DNA of 64,000 nt from Alectoria sarmentosa (Eukaryota > Ascomycota > Lecanoromycetes > Lecanorales > Parmeliaceae): assembly GCA_009733775.1 (NCBI GenBank), contig WOGZ01000146.1, positions 1 to 64,000 on the forward strand, in the 5' to 3' direction. Positions within the stretch are counted from its first letter, which is position 1; every line of letters starts with the position of its first letter. The position numbers and the translations under genes are program-made. The notes below the pieces were generated by a model, which did not search any database, was not told where the DNA came from, and saw only the letters and a program-made list of their open reading frames with translations. Below are positions 24,216 through 36,148 of the stretch, in pieces.

Positions 24216-26481
24216 CTACTCGAATTCGGTCAGAAACCCCTTCGCGCCCACCGTAGTCCAGTCCGTAGCCTCCTCGTTAGAACCATTACCCACTGCAGCG
24301 TCAGCAAGGTGCTGCAATCCACCACGAGAAGAACCGCCGTCATCGACTAGTTGATGGGCCCTATCTCCGAGCTTTTTGGTGATGAATGAGCTGATAGGAG
24401 TATTCCAGATCGTCTTTTGGGGCCTAGATTTGCTCGAGTCGATGTCCTCTCGAATGTAGCCAGTGTCGAGGATGGCCCGAAGCTTTTGCAAAGTGGCCAC
24501 AGCTTGGTCATTTTCCATGTTCTCTGCCAGTGTGATGGCAGCGAGTCCAGCGAAATGATGGGTTAATGGTCGCACACCGCCAGTGGACGAGCCTAGCTGA
24601 TCGACAATCGTGTGAGCGAGATCCAAGCGTTCGCTCGCTATCGAATCGGGGAATCCAGGAAGTCTGAGGGAGAGGAGCTTCAAATGGGCGAAAGCTAGAT
24701 ATACATGGGGCGTCTGACGGAATACATGATACAGTCCTTCACCCAACCGGTCAACCTCTCCTTTCATCAAAGTGTCAAGGAGAAGCTCGCGAGGATGAAA
24801 ACGATTGCGGTCGGGATCTTGGTAGAGAATAGCATGTGATACATGGCCGAGCGCGAGTGAGATACCTGCAAGTCGTTATCATCAAAGTCTGGGGAGGACG
24901 GGATACTGTAGCTGTCTTTCACTTACGGACTATGTGGTAGGCTTCGGGTCCTAGAACATCCTCATCGGATGCAACCAGACGTGCACTATCTTCGGCAACC
25001 AGTAACGGACTAGCCGTGCTACTGGCATGAAAGCGGTCAAGCACAACTAGGCTCAGCCAAACGCGCCGAGCTAGTTTTGGGCTAGAATCTTCATCGGATG
25101 TGTTCCCCATATCAAAGGCGTGGGATCGGTGTAGATTCAAGTATGTTGCGATGCTAACCGCTTCGGCAATCCATGATGTATTACGATTGTTCACAGGACC
25201 ACTGTTCTCGGTGCCGATAGCCATGAAGAACAAGGCCTGAAGGTATGCGAAATTGGCATCGCGCGTTCGGGCTTGGGGTCCCTCAGCTTTCAAAGCCGCA
25301 AATTCTGACGAGGCTCGCGCTGCCAAAGCGTCCGGCTTGGGAACAAAAGAACAATAGGCGACTGCTAGGTCGCGTGCGTAGAGCAAGGCTGTACGAACAG
25401 CAGGAGGTATACTCTCGAGTTCATGATGCACCCGGCCTTCTTGGTGTGCAAGCACAGGAAAAAAGGGTTGGATCAGCTTGCCGTAACTGTAGAAGAGTCA
25501 GGGACAATATCAAACTCGCCACACTCTAACTTACCTTTCAACCGATGAATCAGGTGCCATGTTGTTCCATGTGTCTCGCGTTTGATGAGGGATGAGGGAT
25601 GAAGGATGCAAGACTCTGGGTCCTTGAAGTCCTTGTGCAGCCACATCGTTATTAGAGGCGCGGTGTCCTGCCACGTACTCTTGGAGCTCTTGATGATCTT
25701 GTTCGAATATTTGTGGCCCAACCATCATACCATGGTTTCTCTTTCTCGTGTAGTCAAGCGGTGGAGCATAGACGCTACTCACACCGGACGGATCGTGATT
25801 GACTGGGGCGTACTGCACCTCTGGAGGAGTAGCTCCAGAATGTTCTAACCTGTTTACACGCTCTGCTAATTCCTTGATGTACCTGTAAGAGAATGAGAAT
25901 GTTTGTGTAGGCCCAGGATTTCTTGATGCCTGCTTACCCTTTACTTGGGCCTCGCTTTTGGGGCGCTCTTCTGAAATCGCACACCTGATCTGCTCGTTTG
26001 CAAGCACCGCACTGTATGCCCGGTGCCTCCGACTCGGCATCGCATCGTATCTAAAAGGTGTCAGTGATGAGCCCATGAAAGTTAGAGAATGCCCTCAAGC
26101 AAGCGGGAGGTAATATACCTTTTTTCTTCTACATTCATCGCACGCTCTCGTGACCTTTGCCCTCTTTCTTGCAGAGGAATCTGCATTGCTCCTCTCTTGG
26201 CTTTGGTCTGCGTCAAGTCCTCGTTGTGCAAGCTGCTGTGGCGTGGAGGGCTGAGCTTCTCTCAAAATCTGCCCGTTTTGTGCGAAAGCCTGTCTATTGT
26301 GGTTTAATTGCCCATAATCTTGTCCATCACCGACAGGTCCTCGCATGTTTGCTGCAGGAGCTTGCTGCATGTGCGCGTGCGCATGCTCCGCTGGAGACAT
26401 GGGAGGCTGGTTTGCATAGGAAAATGGATGCATTCCTCCATGAGCTGCCTCGGGGTCTGGGTAAGATGGCTTCGGGTCCAT
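24216..26481 (-). CDS. Zn2Cys6 transcription factor, Rgt1-like glucose regulator
   Basis: Five exons, 26481-26119, 26050-25938, 25882-25535, 25486-24927 and 24865-24216, with introns of 68, 55, 48 and 61 nt, encode 677 residues. A perfect C-x2-C-x6-C-x10-C-x2-C-x6-C cluster is assembled across intron 1 (Cys 114, 117, 124, 135, 138, 145). It is followed by KRGPSKGY (153-160) and a coiled-coil start IKELAERVNRLE; the KRGPSKGY linker is characteristic of yeast Rgt1, the repressor of hexose-transporter genes. The middle region (about 290-520) matches the fungal TF_MHR style (SWIAEAVSIATYLNLHRSHAF, RRVWLSLVVLDRFHA). The N-terminal 110 residues are Gln/Pro/His-rich. Nuclear; a glucose or sugar-transport regulatory role is inferred from the Rgt1 likeness only. 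Confidence 0.85.
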
Positions 26482-27301
26482 TTTGATATGCTCTCGTCGA
26501 TAAGCTCTTAAAAGAAAGAGCCTTTGAATGCGGAGTGGATGGAAAAGAAGTGGAGGATGATGTAGGTGTGTCGTGTAGAAAATGAGGTGTCGAGGGCGAT
26601 ACAAAGTTTGAGGCTAGCGCCATTGGAAGTTGGCTAGAGCTCTTGCAGCTCATACTTGTGTTGTCATTCGAGTAACCTGTGCTCTTCGTCTACAGAAAAG
26701 ACTGGATGTGAGAAATACATCTATCGGTTTGAGCTCTACAGTCTAGAGGCCGTTGGACGGAGAAGGAGACAAGTTGTTCCTAGTCACGGCTCCGGAGTAA
26801 CCTGAGGGAGCGAAACCCTAAGTACGGACGCAGCAATCGATCTGGTATCCATAAGACTACTTGATTATGTATTAATCTAGCAGAGGGGTTCAGATATTTG
26901 GTGGGCGCTCTGGGTGCAGTATTATGCTGTCTGAGGTTCAGGTGTTGATGGGTGAAAGCTGCCCTTGTTTAGATCGACCTTTCCAGGGAGGATGATGATC
27001 AACTGAGGTTGGAAACGTGGAATGCCTAGCGCATCCAAGCTCTATGACAAATACATTGTGGAACTCTTCCAGGACTTATAAGGCGGCTTCAAAGACCTCT
27101 CGGAAGAATCCAAGGAAATCCCCCAAGGACTGGGCAGACGCTTTCTGTATCAAGATCTTCCTCTTCCAACCTTCCGCGACTGGTCCTGGTGGTCCCTCTT
27201 TGGACAGGACAAACTCCAGATGGCCTGGAGGTGAATTCGGTGCTGAAGCGCCTGTCCCACGTGGGAGATGCAGTACTCCCTGCTCGCTCGGATAACCTAT
27301 G
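26482..27301 (-). promoter_or_regulatory. spacer: TSR2 3' end and promoter of the Rgt1-like gene
   Basis: The frame of the first Zn2Cys6 exon stays open upstream of 26481, but MDPKPSYPDPE is the natural start. The rest shows nothing recognisable. Confidence 0.4.
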
Positions 27302-27990
27302 CTATCTCTTCTTTCTGCTTAGCACCTCTGTAAATCCATCCTCATCGACCTTGGGCTGGACCTTCTCCTTGGGAGCCTTCACCAGCGCAGGTGCTTCTTC
27401 CATCTCGATGTCATCGTCTTGGTCTTCTTCGTCGATATCATCACTATCCCATTCGGTGTCATCTTCATCATCATTTCTAGTGACATGCTGAAAGTTGACT
27501 TTCCCACCACCACCCTGGCTTTGTCTCTCCTGCCACTTCGAATACATTTCATCCACCAATGCGAAATCGCCCTGCAGCGTCAACTTTCTCAGCCCAATGA
27601 TCTTCGCAGCGATCTCTTCCGCACTGCCATCTTCGACGTTGACATCAAACTCATCGTTCATGACTTGGAGCATAAACTCCTCGAGATAATCGACGTCGGC
27701 ATCTGGTGCAGAGGATATCAGATCGGAGATTGCTCCTGCAAACCAGTCCCGCTTTTCTGAAGATTCAGGGCCGCCCCACGAGTTTTGGACGGCGAGAGTA
27801 AGAGCAGGCCAAGAAGAGAGTGCGAGGGCAATTGACAGGTCGAATTTGCTTTGAATCTTCTCTGTTTTCCTTCAGCATTTCGAATCGTGTGAAGGCGATA
27901 TTTAGATGTACCGGTGGATAAAGGAAGCGCAACGCCTCCCTGCGCTTCTCTTATTGGCTTGGACCTTGACATCGACAACGAAGTTGACAT
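27302..27990 (-). CDS. TSR2: pre-rRNA-processing protein TSR2
   Basis: Two exons, 27990-27912 and 27861-27302, with a 50-nt intron (GTACAT...GAAAACAG) encode 212 residues. The splice joins ALPLSTE to KIQSKFDLSIALAL and opens the conserved core F-D-L-S-I-A-L-A-L-S-S-W-P-A-L-T-L-A-V-Q-N-S-W-G-G, the WGG-motif helix region of TSR2. The C-terminal half is strongly acidic (DDEDDTEWDSDDIDEEDQDDD) and ends DGFTEVLSRKKR. TSR2 is the chaperone of ribosomal protein eS26 in 40S maturation; the acidic tail suits a basic client. It shares a 322-bp divergent spacer with the lipase gene. The start is the first ATG in the only frame that splices correctly. Confidence 0.92.
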
Positions 27991-28312
27991 TGACTTCAAC
28001 AGTAAGGCCACAATGCTGTTGTCGCGGATTTAACTCAGAATCTGCCTTAGTGCTGAATTCACGGCTCGGGAGATCGACAAATCGGAGATAGGATTTTGGA
28101 CCAAATTGTGGACATGACGATCAAGATTGAGAACTCGCCAGATGGGTAACAGTACTCCGGAGGTACTCTTTTTTTCGTGATCCGAATACACAGGTCATTG
28201 ATTGATACTCACTGCATTTTATGCTATCGTTCCGACTGCTCTGCTCATCCTAGATGTTGCTTCGCAGGCTTCGACATCAACATTTCCTACTTGCGCCGCC
28301 CCTTGAACAACC
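27991..28312. promoter_or_regulatory. bidirectional promoter between TSR2 and the lipase gene
   Basis: The 322-bp gap separates two divergently transcribed genes and must hold both promoters. No distinct TATA box stands out. Confidence 0.5.
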
Positions 28313-31300
28313 ATGGTCTTCAATACCATCTCCGTCGGCACTGCGGTCACACCTACTGTAATTGAGACATATTTTTCTCATGTATGCCTAGCCAATACGT
28401 CTTCTCAAAAGCCTCTTACTCACGATACACGTAGTACCTCAACCGAAAGCCTCTCCGTCAGAAGCCCACCGCCCACATCTCGTACCACGAAGGCGTGAAT
28501 CTCATCCGCCAATTCCTTGCCTACGCTTCCCATCACACAGTCGAAGATATACAGGGTTTCACGTCTCAATGGGTTCCCAGTCCACGCTGGGTCAAAGTCG
28601 ACGAAGTCGACATACCTCAGAAATGTCTTTCTGGAGCTGCAGACGCGGTTGTAGCACAGCTAGGGCACCATGGCGTCGACAAAGTAGGAGGCGAGAAATG
28701 GTGGCAATGGCGAAGGGGCGGCAACGTCTTGAAGGCGGAATGGATCGAGATGAGGAGGGATTTTTATAGAAGGAAGGGCGACAAGGGCAAGCGAATCATG
28801 CTCTATGTACACGGGGGTGCCTACTTCTTTGGGAGCGTGGATGAACATCGGTATCAGCTTCAACGCCATGCTCGAAAATTGGAGGCTAGAGTCTTTGCAC
28901 GGTGAGTGTACAGCTGAAGACTGGCGAAAAGGACATTGTGCTGATGACTCGCAGTGAGTATTGTAATTGGAGTGCAAGTCGCCAGCAGTACTGACACATT
29001 TCAGCACGATATCGATTGGCTCCTCAGTTTCCATTTCCTTGCGGTTTGTTCGATTGTCTTGCAGCGTACCTCTACCTTTTGACTGTACAAGACCCTTCGG
29101 AAATCGTCCTTGCAGGCGATTCGGCGGGAGGCGGGATGATTGTCAGGTATGTGAGTTTACGATACTAACATGCAACAGCTGACCTGGGTCTAGCATACTT
29201 GTAATACTACGCGATCGAGGCCTGCCACTCCCAGCAGGGGCAATACTAATATCACCTTGGGTCGACCTGACCCATTCTTTCCCAAGCGTCGCTGGCGATG
29301 GCTCCTTAGATTTCATTCCCACTCATGGCTTTCTGCAACGGCCTTCAGCTTCATGGCCGCCACCTAACACAGACGATATGGAGGAAATAGCAATGCATGC
29401 CGTTGAGCAAGTAGCAGGTGAAGGGCTACCTAGAAAGTCAACCAACGCAGAAAGGCGAGAGGTAAGGAACAGTGCTGTGCAGGGTTTCTCAGCCGATCAC
29501 GCTCTGGAAATTTTGCACCCCAAGTACAATGCAGACAATCCAGCCGGTACAGAAGGTGCTGGAGAGCGACCCGGTAATACAATACCTGGCGCTGGACACA
29601 ATCTCTCAATTATGATTGGTGGCAAGCTCGTTGACATCAAGGACCAAATCCAAATGTATACTACTAATCAGCTAATATCGCATCCGCTCGTTTCGCCAGT
29701 TCTACAACCATCATTGGGTGGCTTACCTCCATTGCTCATCATGACGGGTGGTGGTGAAGTTCTACGAGATGAGCAGATTTATCTCGCTCACAAAGCCGCG
29801 CATCCTTCGCAGTATCCTCCAGGTGGTGCATATCTGGACGAGTATCCCGAATCGAGGGATCTTATCGCGAAGTGGAAGCCTACCGATGTGCAGCTGCAGG
29901 TCTGGGATGATCTCTGCCACGTGGCCCCTACACTCAGTTTTACGCGACCAGCTAAGTTCATGTATCGGTCTATTGCTCAATTCGGCGCTTGGGCTCTCGC
30001 CCGAGCTCAAAAGACTGAGATTGAGATCATGGATGACGACGAGATGTCGCTCATTTCCGTGGGATCAGATACTGAAAGTGAAAGTGACTTCGATAACCCG
30101 AAGCAAAAAAAATCCATCATAAAAAATGGCGTGGCTCAAGGGGAAGCTTCCGCGAAAGACCAAGTGGGCAAAGCTGGTGATACTTTGCCAGCTTTCAAGG
30201 ACCACATGATACGGCAAAGAGTTGACCGGCACGGCCACATCTTTCTTCTAGATCCACCTTCTTCGATGCCGGCTCTACAGATGTCGGCAAACGAAGTTGG
30301 CGTGATCAAGCCTGGTCCAGTCGGGAAATGGTTGAGCGCTAAGTCACAGTGGGACCAAAAGTATGCTCGAGAAAAGCGAAAGGTACAAAAGCAGCGAGCG
30401 AAAGAAATGGCCAAAGGCTTTCAAGGCTTCGGCAATGATGATGTGCCCCCACCTTCTGCCCTAGCTGGACGCAGAGGTCTGAGCATGCCAAAGGAAGAGA
30501 AGAAAAAGAAGAGCTGGGGGATGAGTATGTGGAGCTTGTGGGGAAGCTCCCACGATGAAAATACTGTATGGGTTCTCTCTTTAAACTTTTTGTGTCCAGT
30601 GCTGACAATTGCAGATTCAACGTGAAGAAAAAGCCGACAAGGAAATCAACACCACAACAGTATCCCAGGACGATGGCGCAAACGCCAGACCAGCAGGTGC
30701 TGGCCGAGTAAACAAGACACGCTCGCGGTCCCGGCGGCGAGGGGTCACTGACGCAGGTCAAACGAGTTACATAGGCAAGCCCAAAATTGACGAGAACACG
30801 CCGGCTGTAGAACTGGATCGCCGAAGAAACGAGCAATCACTTTACAGCCAGGCAAACGGCCATCCCACCTATCCCACTCACCTCGCCCCTTCGATTATCC
30901 TCTCCAGTCCACCAGATGAGAATTCTGAGAACGCGAAGGCAGTGCCCCTACCTGCTAGCCCTGGAGAGCGGCCTTACGCAGGGCCGGGCAAGGCGTTTCC
31001 TTTCAAACTCGGCAGACGTTTGGATAACAAGGACGCGAATGCCAGTACCATAACGCTGGCCAGTCAAGCAGGTGTCGTCAGCCCCAAGGGAGACGAAGAG
31101 AGTAAGCAGCTTGGTGACAGCATCAGTTTAAGTACCCCAGATCGAAATACGGAGAATGCAATCGCAGTCCCTCTTCCTGCCAGTCCTGGGGAACGGCCTT
31201 CTGTAGGTCCTGACAAAGCTTTCCCTTTCAAGCTTGGCAGACATCAAGGTAGTCTAAATATTGAGGGCGCCAATGCTAGTACCGTCACTCTCATGAGCCA

Positions 31301-31694
31301 AGCAGGCGTCATCTTACCCAAGGGAGACGATACGGGCAGACATTTTGGGGATAGCCTAGACAACCAGGAAGAGCACTCTATTGAAGCACAGGAGAACAAC
31401 GATCGGCAAAGAACGATAGAACCGGTAGAAGACGCCCACGGCGAGCAAGCTGACGGCGTGGACCACTACGATCTGCGCAACAAACTTCCGCTGGAAGGCG
31501 AGAACGGGAACGAGCTAGCGAACAATGCGGTAGGCACTGAGGAGAGAAGAGGCACGCTGGAGGACGCTAAGGGTGTGCTGCATCACGGACCGGGTGTCGT
31601 TGGGGGACTCGGGGAGAAGGACGACGAAGGGAAGGGGGAGGGAGGGGTGACAAGGCCCGGGATTGATAGGAGTGAGACTGCGAGTTTGGATTAG
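28313..31694 (+). CDS. hormone-sensitive-lipase-type alpha/beta hydrolase
   Basis: Five exons, 28313-28381, 28435-28900, 29005-29146, 29194-30565 and 30615-31694, encode 1042 residues. Intron 1 (53 nt), intron 3 (47 nt) and intron 4 (49 nt) are ordinary; intron 2 (28901-29004) only works as a twin intron (separate entry). Catalytic features: HGGAYFFG oxyanion motif (from H149), APRYRLAPQFPFPCG (about 178-192), GDSAGG nucleophile elbow (Ser218), candidate acid Asp418 in VLRDEQIY and candidate His468 in DDLCHVAPTL. This is the HSL / family IV esterase fold. A large C-terminal extension (about residue 500 on) is charged and disordered, with a near-repeat of 75 residues (PLPASPGERP...GKAFPFKLGR) encoded around 30927 and 31152. 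Substrate unknown; neutral lipid or ester hydrolysis is inferred. Long fungal homologues of this type exist. Confidence 0.87.
28901..29004 (+). other. probable [D1,2] stwintron (intron inside an intron donor)
   Basis: Internal intron 28902-28954 (GTGAGTGTAC...GACTCGCAG, 53 nt). Its removal joins G28901 to TGAGT at 28955 and so creates a second donor, GTGAGT. The external intron is then G28901 plus 28955-29004 (51 nt, branch ACTGAC, acceptor ATTTCAG). The final codon C|CA gives Pro in APRYRLAP. Splicing only the first unit leaves an in-frame TGA; splicing 28902-29004 as one intron gives the wrong frame. Confidence 0.72.
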
Positions 31695-32331
31695 GATCCG
31701 GAACATTGGCCATTTTGCTAAGCATTGGGACCAATTTGGCCAGCTGTAAGCCAACATTGGCCGATATTCCATGGCCTACCCCCTTTGTTATGATGTGGTC
31801 TCATGGTGTAATACCTTGATGAGATATCATTATGTGGTACAGATCATTGCTTTTCGATAAGCCCACTCAGGATCTCGCCGTCGCCGTCTTCCCAAGCACG
31901 TTTCAAGCCCATAGAATCGCTTCTCCCCTAGCGTTTGAATCCTATGGCCCCCCCTTATTGGCAGGGAAAATAGTGTACTTACATGTAAGGTAGACACAAC
32001 CTGGATCCCCAACAACCATTGGAACCAAGCAAGTTGGCGCCCAAAATAGCTTGGCGTATCTTCGGGCCTAAGTTGGCAATCCGGTCTTAAGTCGCTGAGA
32101 GCCAAAAGACAAACGGAAGTTATGGCGCTAAGTTTGATCGTGGAGACCACGTCAAACGGTCTTGCTGTCGCTGCTCTGTACAAGACGGTTTGAACGCAAG
32201 AAGCTAAATGGATGGCCGAGTGTAAAAAGCAACGCCATCCATCCCAATTCCATAGCAACCTCGTCGCCCGGCCCAATGCGCCACCGAGAGCATTGAAGCC
32301 TCCGTGCAAAAGGAGAATCTGGTTCCATTCT
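31695..32331. other. convergent spacer
   Basis: The 3' ends of the lipase (+) and BSD gene (-) face each other. No supported gene; an open minus-strand frame at 31830-32360 runs into the BSD stop region in another frame. Confidence 0.45.
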
Positions 32332-33649
32332 CTACTCCCAGTCCTCTTCCTCATCGTCATCCTTCTTCTCCCCCGCCCTCGGACTTCCAGGCGCCCTACT
32401 CGTAGCGCCGCTCACGAGATCATAGCTCGTGTCGCTGTCTGGCTGGGACTGAGCGTCCTGGGAGCGGCGTGGTTCGGCCGGTTTGAGTAACGGCGGGTCC
32501 TGAGGTGGCTCGTCGTGATTTTGGGGAGTGGTTGAGGACGATTGGCCGGTTTCTGAAGCTTCAGAGGCGGTTGTTCGCGCAGATTGAGATTGTTGAGGGG
32601 TGGAGGCTTTGTCTTCTTCGTCGTCGGAGTCGTCGTCCCAGCCGATGTTCTCGTCTGTGGATTCTGTGGCGCCTGTAGGTGGTCAGTACACGATGGTCGA
32701 CAGGTGGCCCGTCGGAGAGACAGAGAGGGGCCCTACCTTTCAACAGCTCTCTCCTCCTCTGCTCCTCCGTTTCCACCACCATCCTCAAGAAGTAATACCT
32801 CGTCCAAAACTCCTTATATTCCACTTTCTCCGGCACCAGCTTCTCCATTGTCCGTCTCAGCTCTTCATACTTCTCCAAATCCTGAGCTATAGCCTCTGTC
32901 TTCTTCTCCACATCGAAGTCGTCCTTCCACTTTGCATACTCCGCACTCGCAGGATCGGAAGTGAAGCTTTCGAAGGAGGAGTGGATGGCGTGTAATTGGG
33001 CATCAAATCGTGTGCTGTGGAAGACCCGTTTGCCATCTTGATCTTTGCTTTCGAAGAGGACTTTTCGAGAGCCGTCTGTATTGGTCTCTTCGGTAGGAGG
33101 AGCAACGGTCACGGCATCGCGTAGGAAGTTCCCGATGTTGGCACCGAACTTGAAAATTGCTGCGTCCGCTGCTTCTTCTGCTTTCTCGAGATCCTTCAAT
33201 CGTTTTGCGGCTTCAGCGCGGAATCGAGAGATGACGCCTTCGGATTCTCGTAGGGCTTCGCTTTCAGACCGCTCCTCCTTCCCCTCCCCGGCGTCTTCAC
33301 CGAACGTCTGGGTTGCAGCCGTAGGCGTAGCAGGTGGACTCTGTCCCGTCGACATCGACCGTGCCCGACTAACGAGTGTAGACCTTAGATCCGTAAATCC
33401 TTTGAGGGCCTCACCCCTCGCAGCAGTGGCTTCCTGACGGGCGCCCTCGTAGTAAGTCTCGCCATGCTTCCGCACATCACTGAAGAACCCACCGAGCCGG
33501 GCACCCCACGGACTCGATGAGAAAGATTTGTAGGCTTCTTGGAATTCGGTGTTCAGGTTGCCTTCTTGGTTGGGGTCTTGTGACTTCTTATTAGCTATTT
33601 GGTCGGGGGAGAGAACTTCCTCTTGGATGTGGTCGTAGGCGATGTCCAT
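32332..33649 (-). CDS. BSD-domain protein
   Basis: Two exons, 33649-32737 and 32672-32332, with a 64-nt intron, encode 417 residues. The splice replaces a frameshifted Arg-rich read-through with a sensible acidic tail (GATESTDENIGWDDDSDDEEDK ...) ending EEEDWE. The central part (about 215-290) fits a BSD domain: paired aromatic phrases F-T-S-D-P-A-S-A-E-Y-A-K-W-K-D-D-F-D and E-F-W-T-R-Y-Y-F-L-R, the FW dipeptide being typical. The N-terminal region is helical and rich in A, E and R. BSD proteins include TFIIH p62 and synapse-associated or Dos2-type cytosolic proteins; this layout resembles the Dos2/SYAP type rather than TFIIH. Specific function unknown. Confidence 0.82.
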
Positions 33650-34927
33650 GGTCAGGGCGAGTGTGAAAAGAATAATTAGGAGACAAGATAAAGATGGGTA
33701 TCCTACCTCAGGTTGACAGTAAATAGTGGTTCAGGAGACAGCCATGCAGTCATGGAATGCCCGCAGAGGGGAAATATCCCGAGGCTTGGCAAAGACAGAC
33801 AGAAAGGAAGCACTCGAGGACTGCCCTGGTGCACCACCAAGTTCGCGTTGCGCTAAAAGTTCCGTACATGTGAGCAGGACAAAAGGAACTCCGACACTCG
33901 ATCCTGATGGTGAATACTGTCCTCTTTTCAGGAAGTTTCAGAAAAGGAGAGAGTTCTGTTACCCTAAGGTCGTTACTCTACAATACGCTCCCATTCTACG
34001 ATTTTCTCCTGCCTCTACGATCCTCTCACAGCAGAAAGGAAGAATGATATCGCCTATCCATAGTTGGTTAAAAAATGCACCCAGAGTTTGAGAAATCCAC
34101 AAGTTCTTCTTCGTACGTGGTGTAGGGTGCCTCGACACCATCGATGCTTGCTTTTCATACCCTGTCTTTGGCACAGAAAATCACGATGCGATTCCTTACC
34201 AGACGACATAGTTTTAGACATTGATGGATAATAGTTATGCCGTCAAAACGATTCTCGTACCATTGCATCGTTGAGACGCAAACGTAAAATTCGAAGCCCG
34301 TCTTTGAGGACTTGTGCCCCTGAACCCCCCGGTTTAGGGGGCTAACCCTGAGAACCATGCCAAGATACGGTACTCAGTGAAAGTTCTACAAGGACTCCTT
34401 GTCCATAAAGCAAGGCTGCAATTGTGCTGCACTATTGCTGACATTAGAGATGAAGGTGAGACATAATTCACGTAGCAATTCTTCTAGAAAAATTTCAACT
34501 TGGATTCTGAGATAGAACATGGCAAAAACAATTGCGGGTTCTGTGGATCGAACACAGTACCTCCAGATTTTATGATTGAAGTTGACTTCAGTCTGGCGCT
34601 GGGTCAAAGTTAGACTAATGACAAATTGCCAACTCGATGCGAACTCACCTCTCCCAAGTGCTTTGATTGCAATTAGTACGTTGAATAACAAAGATGGCAA
34701 ATTTAACATACAGCTAAACCCGCTGCTTCTGAAGAAATTGATACTATTATCCAATATAAAATATCTATCTAGGGGATACTTTTACTAGTACTCGTACTCA
34801 CCCGTTCCCCAATTGGATGAGATGCCGAGGCTGATGGGTTAGCAACATTGGGCTGGAGCGTTCATCCGCAGCTTGAACGAAGGAAAATCGAGTCTTTCTA
34901 CTCCTCCAGCAAGATGAGACTACGATT
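33650..34927. promoter_or_regulatory. divergent spacer between BSD gene and IND1
   Basis: 1.28 kb with promoters for both genes. A short hairpin-capable stretch CCCCCCGGTTTAGGGGGC lies near 34325. Open frames here (33726-34091 plus and others) lack support. Confidence 0.35.
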
Positions 34928-35965
34928 ATGACCAGGAGGCTATTCTCCACTGCCTTCAGAGCCTTGAGCCATGAGAATCCCTTGGTACCTCCCATCCTTT
35001 CCCAGCCCCCTCAAGACCCTCAATTGAATCTATTCTAATCCTCAACCTCAGGGCCTCCCCCGCTCCAACGCACCCCCCGAACTCCCCCGCCGCCAGCGCG
35101 GTCTGCCTGAGAAACGCAACATACGCGACGTCCGCAAGGTGATCGCCGTCTCGTCCGCAAAAGGCGGAGTGGGGAAATCCACAATAGCAGTCAATCTCGC
35201 ATTGGCGTTCGCCAGACATGGCCATCGCAGTGGGGTGCTGGATACGGATATTTTTGGCCCGAGCATACCTACATTATTGAATTTGAGTGGGGAGCCGAGG
35301 CTGAGTGCCAGTATGTTTGTTTGCCCGGGCTCTGAGTCAAAGAAGTGAGAGAGGGAGGGAGGGAGATGGCTAATGTGGTGTGGCTCGGTGTCGCAGACAA
35401 TCAATTGATCCCTCTCTCGAATTATGGTATCAAATCCATGTCGATGGGCTACCTCGTCGACGAAAAAGCACCGGTAGTATGGCGCGGCCTCATGGTGATG
35501 AAAGCGCTCCAACAGCTCCTGCACGAAGTCGAATGGGGAGGTCTGGACGTACTGGTCTTGGACCTGCCTCCAGGAACGGGCGATACGCAATTGACAATCA
35601 CTCAGCAGATCAAGCTTGATGGAGCTGTCATTGTGTCGACGCCGCAAGACATAGCTCTCAAAGATGCTGTGAAGGGAATTTCCATGTTCCAAAAGGTGTC
35701 AGTGCCGATTTTGGGGATGGTACAGAATATGTCCGTCTTCAATTGCCCGAATTGCGGTCATCGTACGCACGTCTTTGGTTCTGAGGGTGTCGCGAGGACT
35801 TCCGAGAGCCATGGCATTGAGTTGTTGGGGGATATACCGCTTGACGCGAGGATATGTGATGATGCAGATCGAGGGAAGCCTACTGTGGTGGCAGAGCCTG
35901 AGAGTGCGAGGGGCGAGGCTTTTATGGGGATTGCGGAGAAAATTGGAAGCAAGATAGAACTTTGA
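34928..35965 (+). CDS. IND1: mitochondrial iron-sulfur assembly P-loop ATPase Ind1/NUBPL
   Basis: Three exons, 34928-34984, 35052-35310 and 35397-35965, with introns of 67 and 86 nt, encode 294 residues. The 19-codon first exon gives a mitochondrial-type leader (MTRRLFSTAFRALSHENPL) and splices to GLPRSNAPPELPRRQRGLP, the family's N-terminal motif. Mrp/NBP35 features: AKGGVGKST P-loop (about 55-63), DTDIFGPSIP, LDLPPGTGDTQL, and the CPNC pair (Cys222, Cys225) that holds a bridging [4Fe-4S] cluster between two monomers. Ind1 delivers clusters to respiratory complex I, so the organism probably has complex I. It converges on YRB30 with only 183 bp between stops. The start codon choice rests on the presequence and the splice. 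Confidence 0.93.
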
Positions 35966-36148
35966 TGTTCTTTTCAGTTGATAGGGCATCACAAGAGACA
36001 TCCAGGAAGCCAAGTGCAACAATCTCATGATCTCATCAAGGTATCAACCCTCCGAGCTACGCTATAAACCAAGCCATGCTATGCAAAAGCGCTAAACACG
36101 AAGCCAGATAATCCGAACCTGCTCTCTTCTTGTTCATACCATACCTCA

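Noticed and set aside
28955..29004. Middle part of the lipase intron as a small coding exon
   Set aside because: Read in frame it meets TGA before the next exon, and splitting it again would need an intron of 27 nt. It would also break the APRYRLAP motif.
31830..32360. 176-codon minus-strand frame next to the BSD gene
   Set aside because: Its start overlaps the end of the BSD gene in another frame; composition not convincing.
33726..34091. 121-codon plus-strand frame in the BSD/IND1 spacer
   Set aside because: No domain, overlaps other frames, and lies where two promoters are expected.
34300..34350. Hairpin-capable GC stretch as a tRNA or ncRNA gene
   Set aside because: Only one short stem; no cloverleaf or A/B box set could be made. 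No tRNA gene was recognised anywhere in the window.
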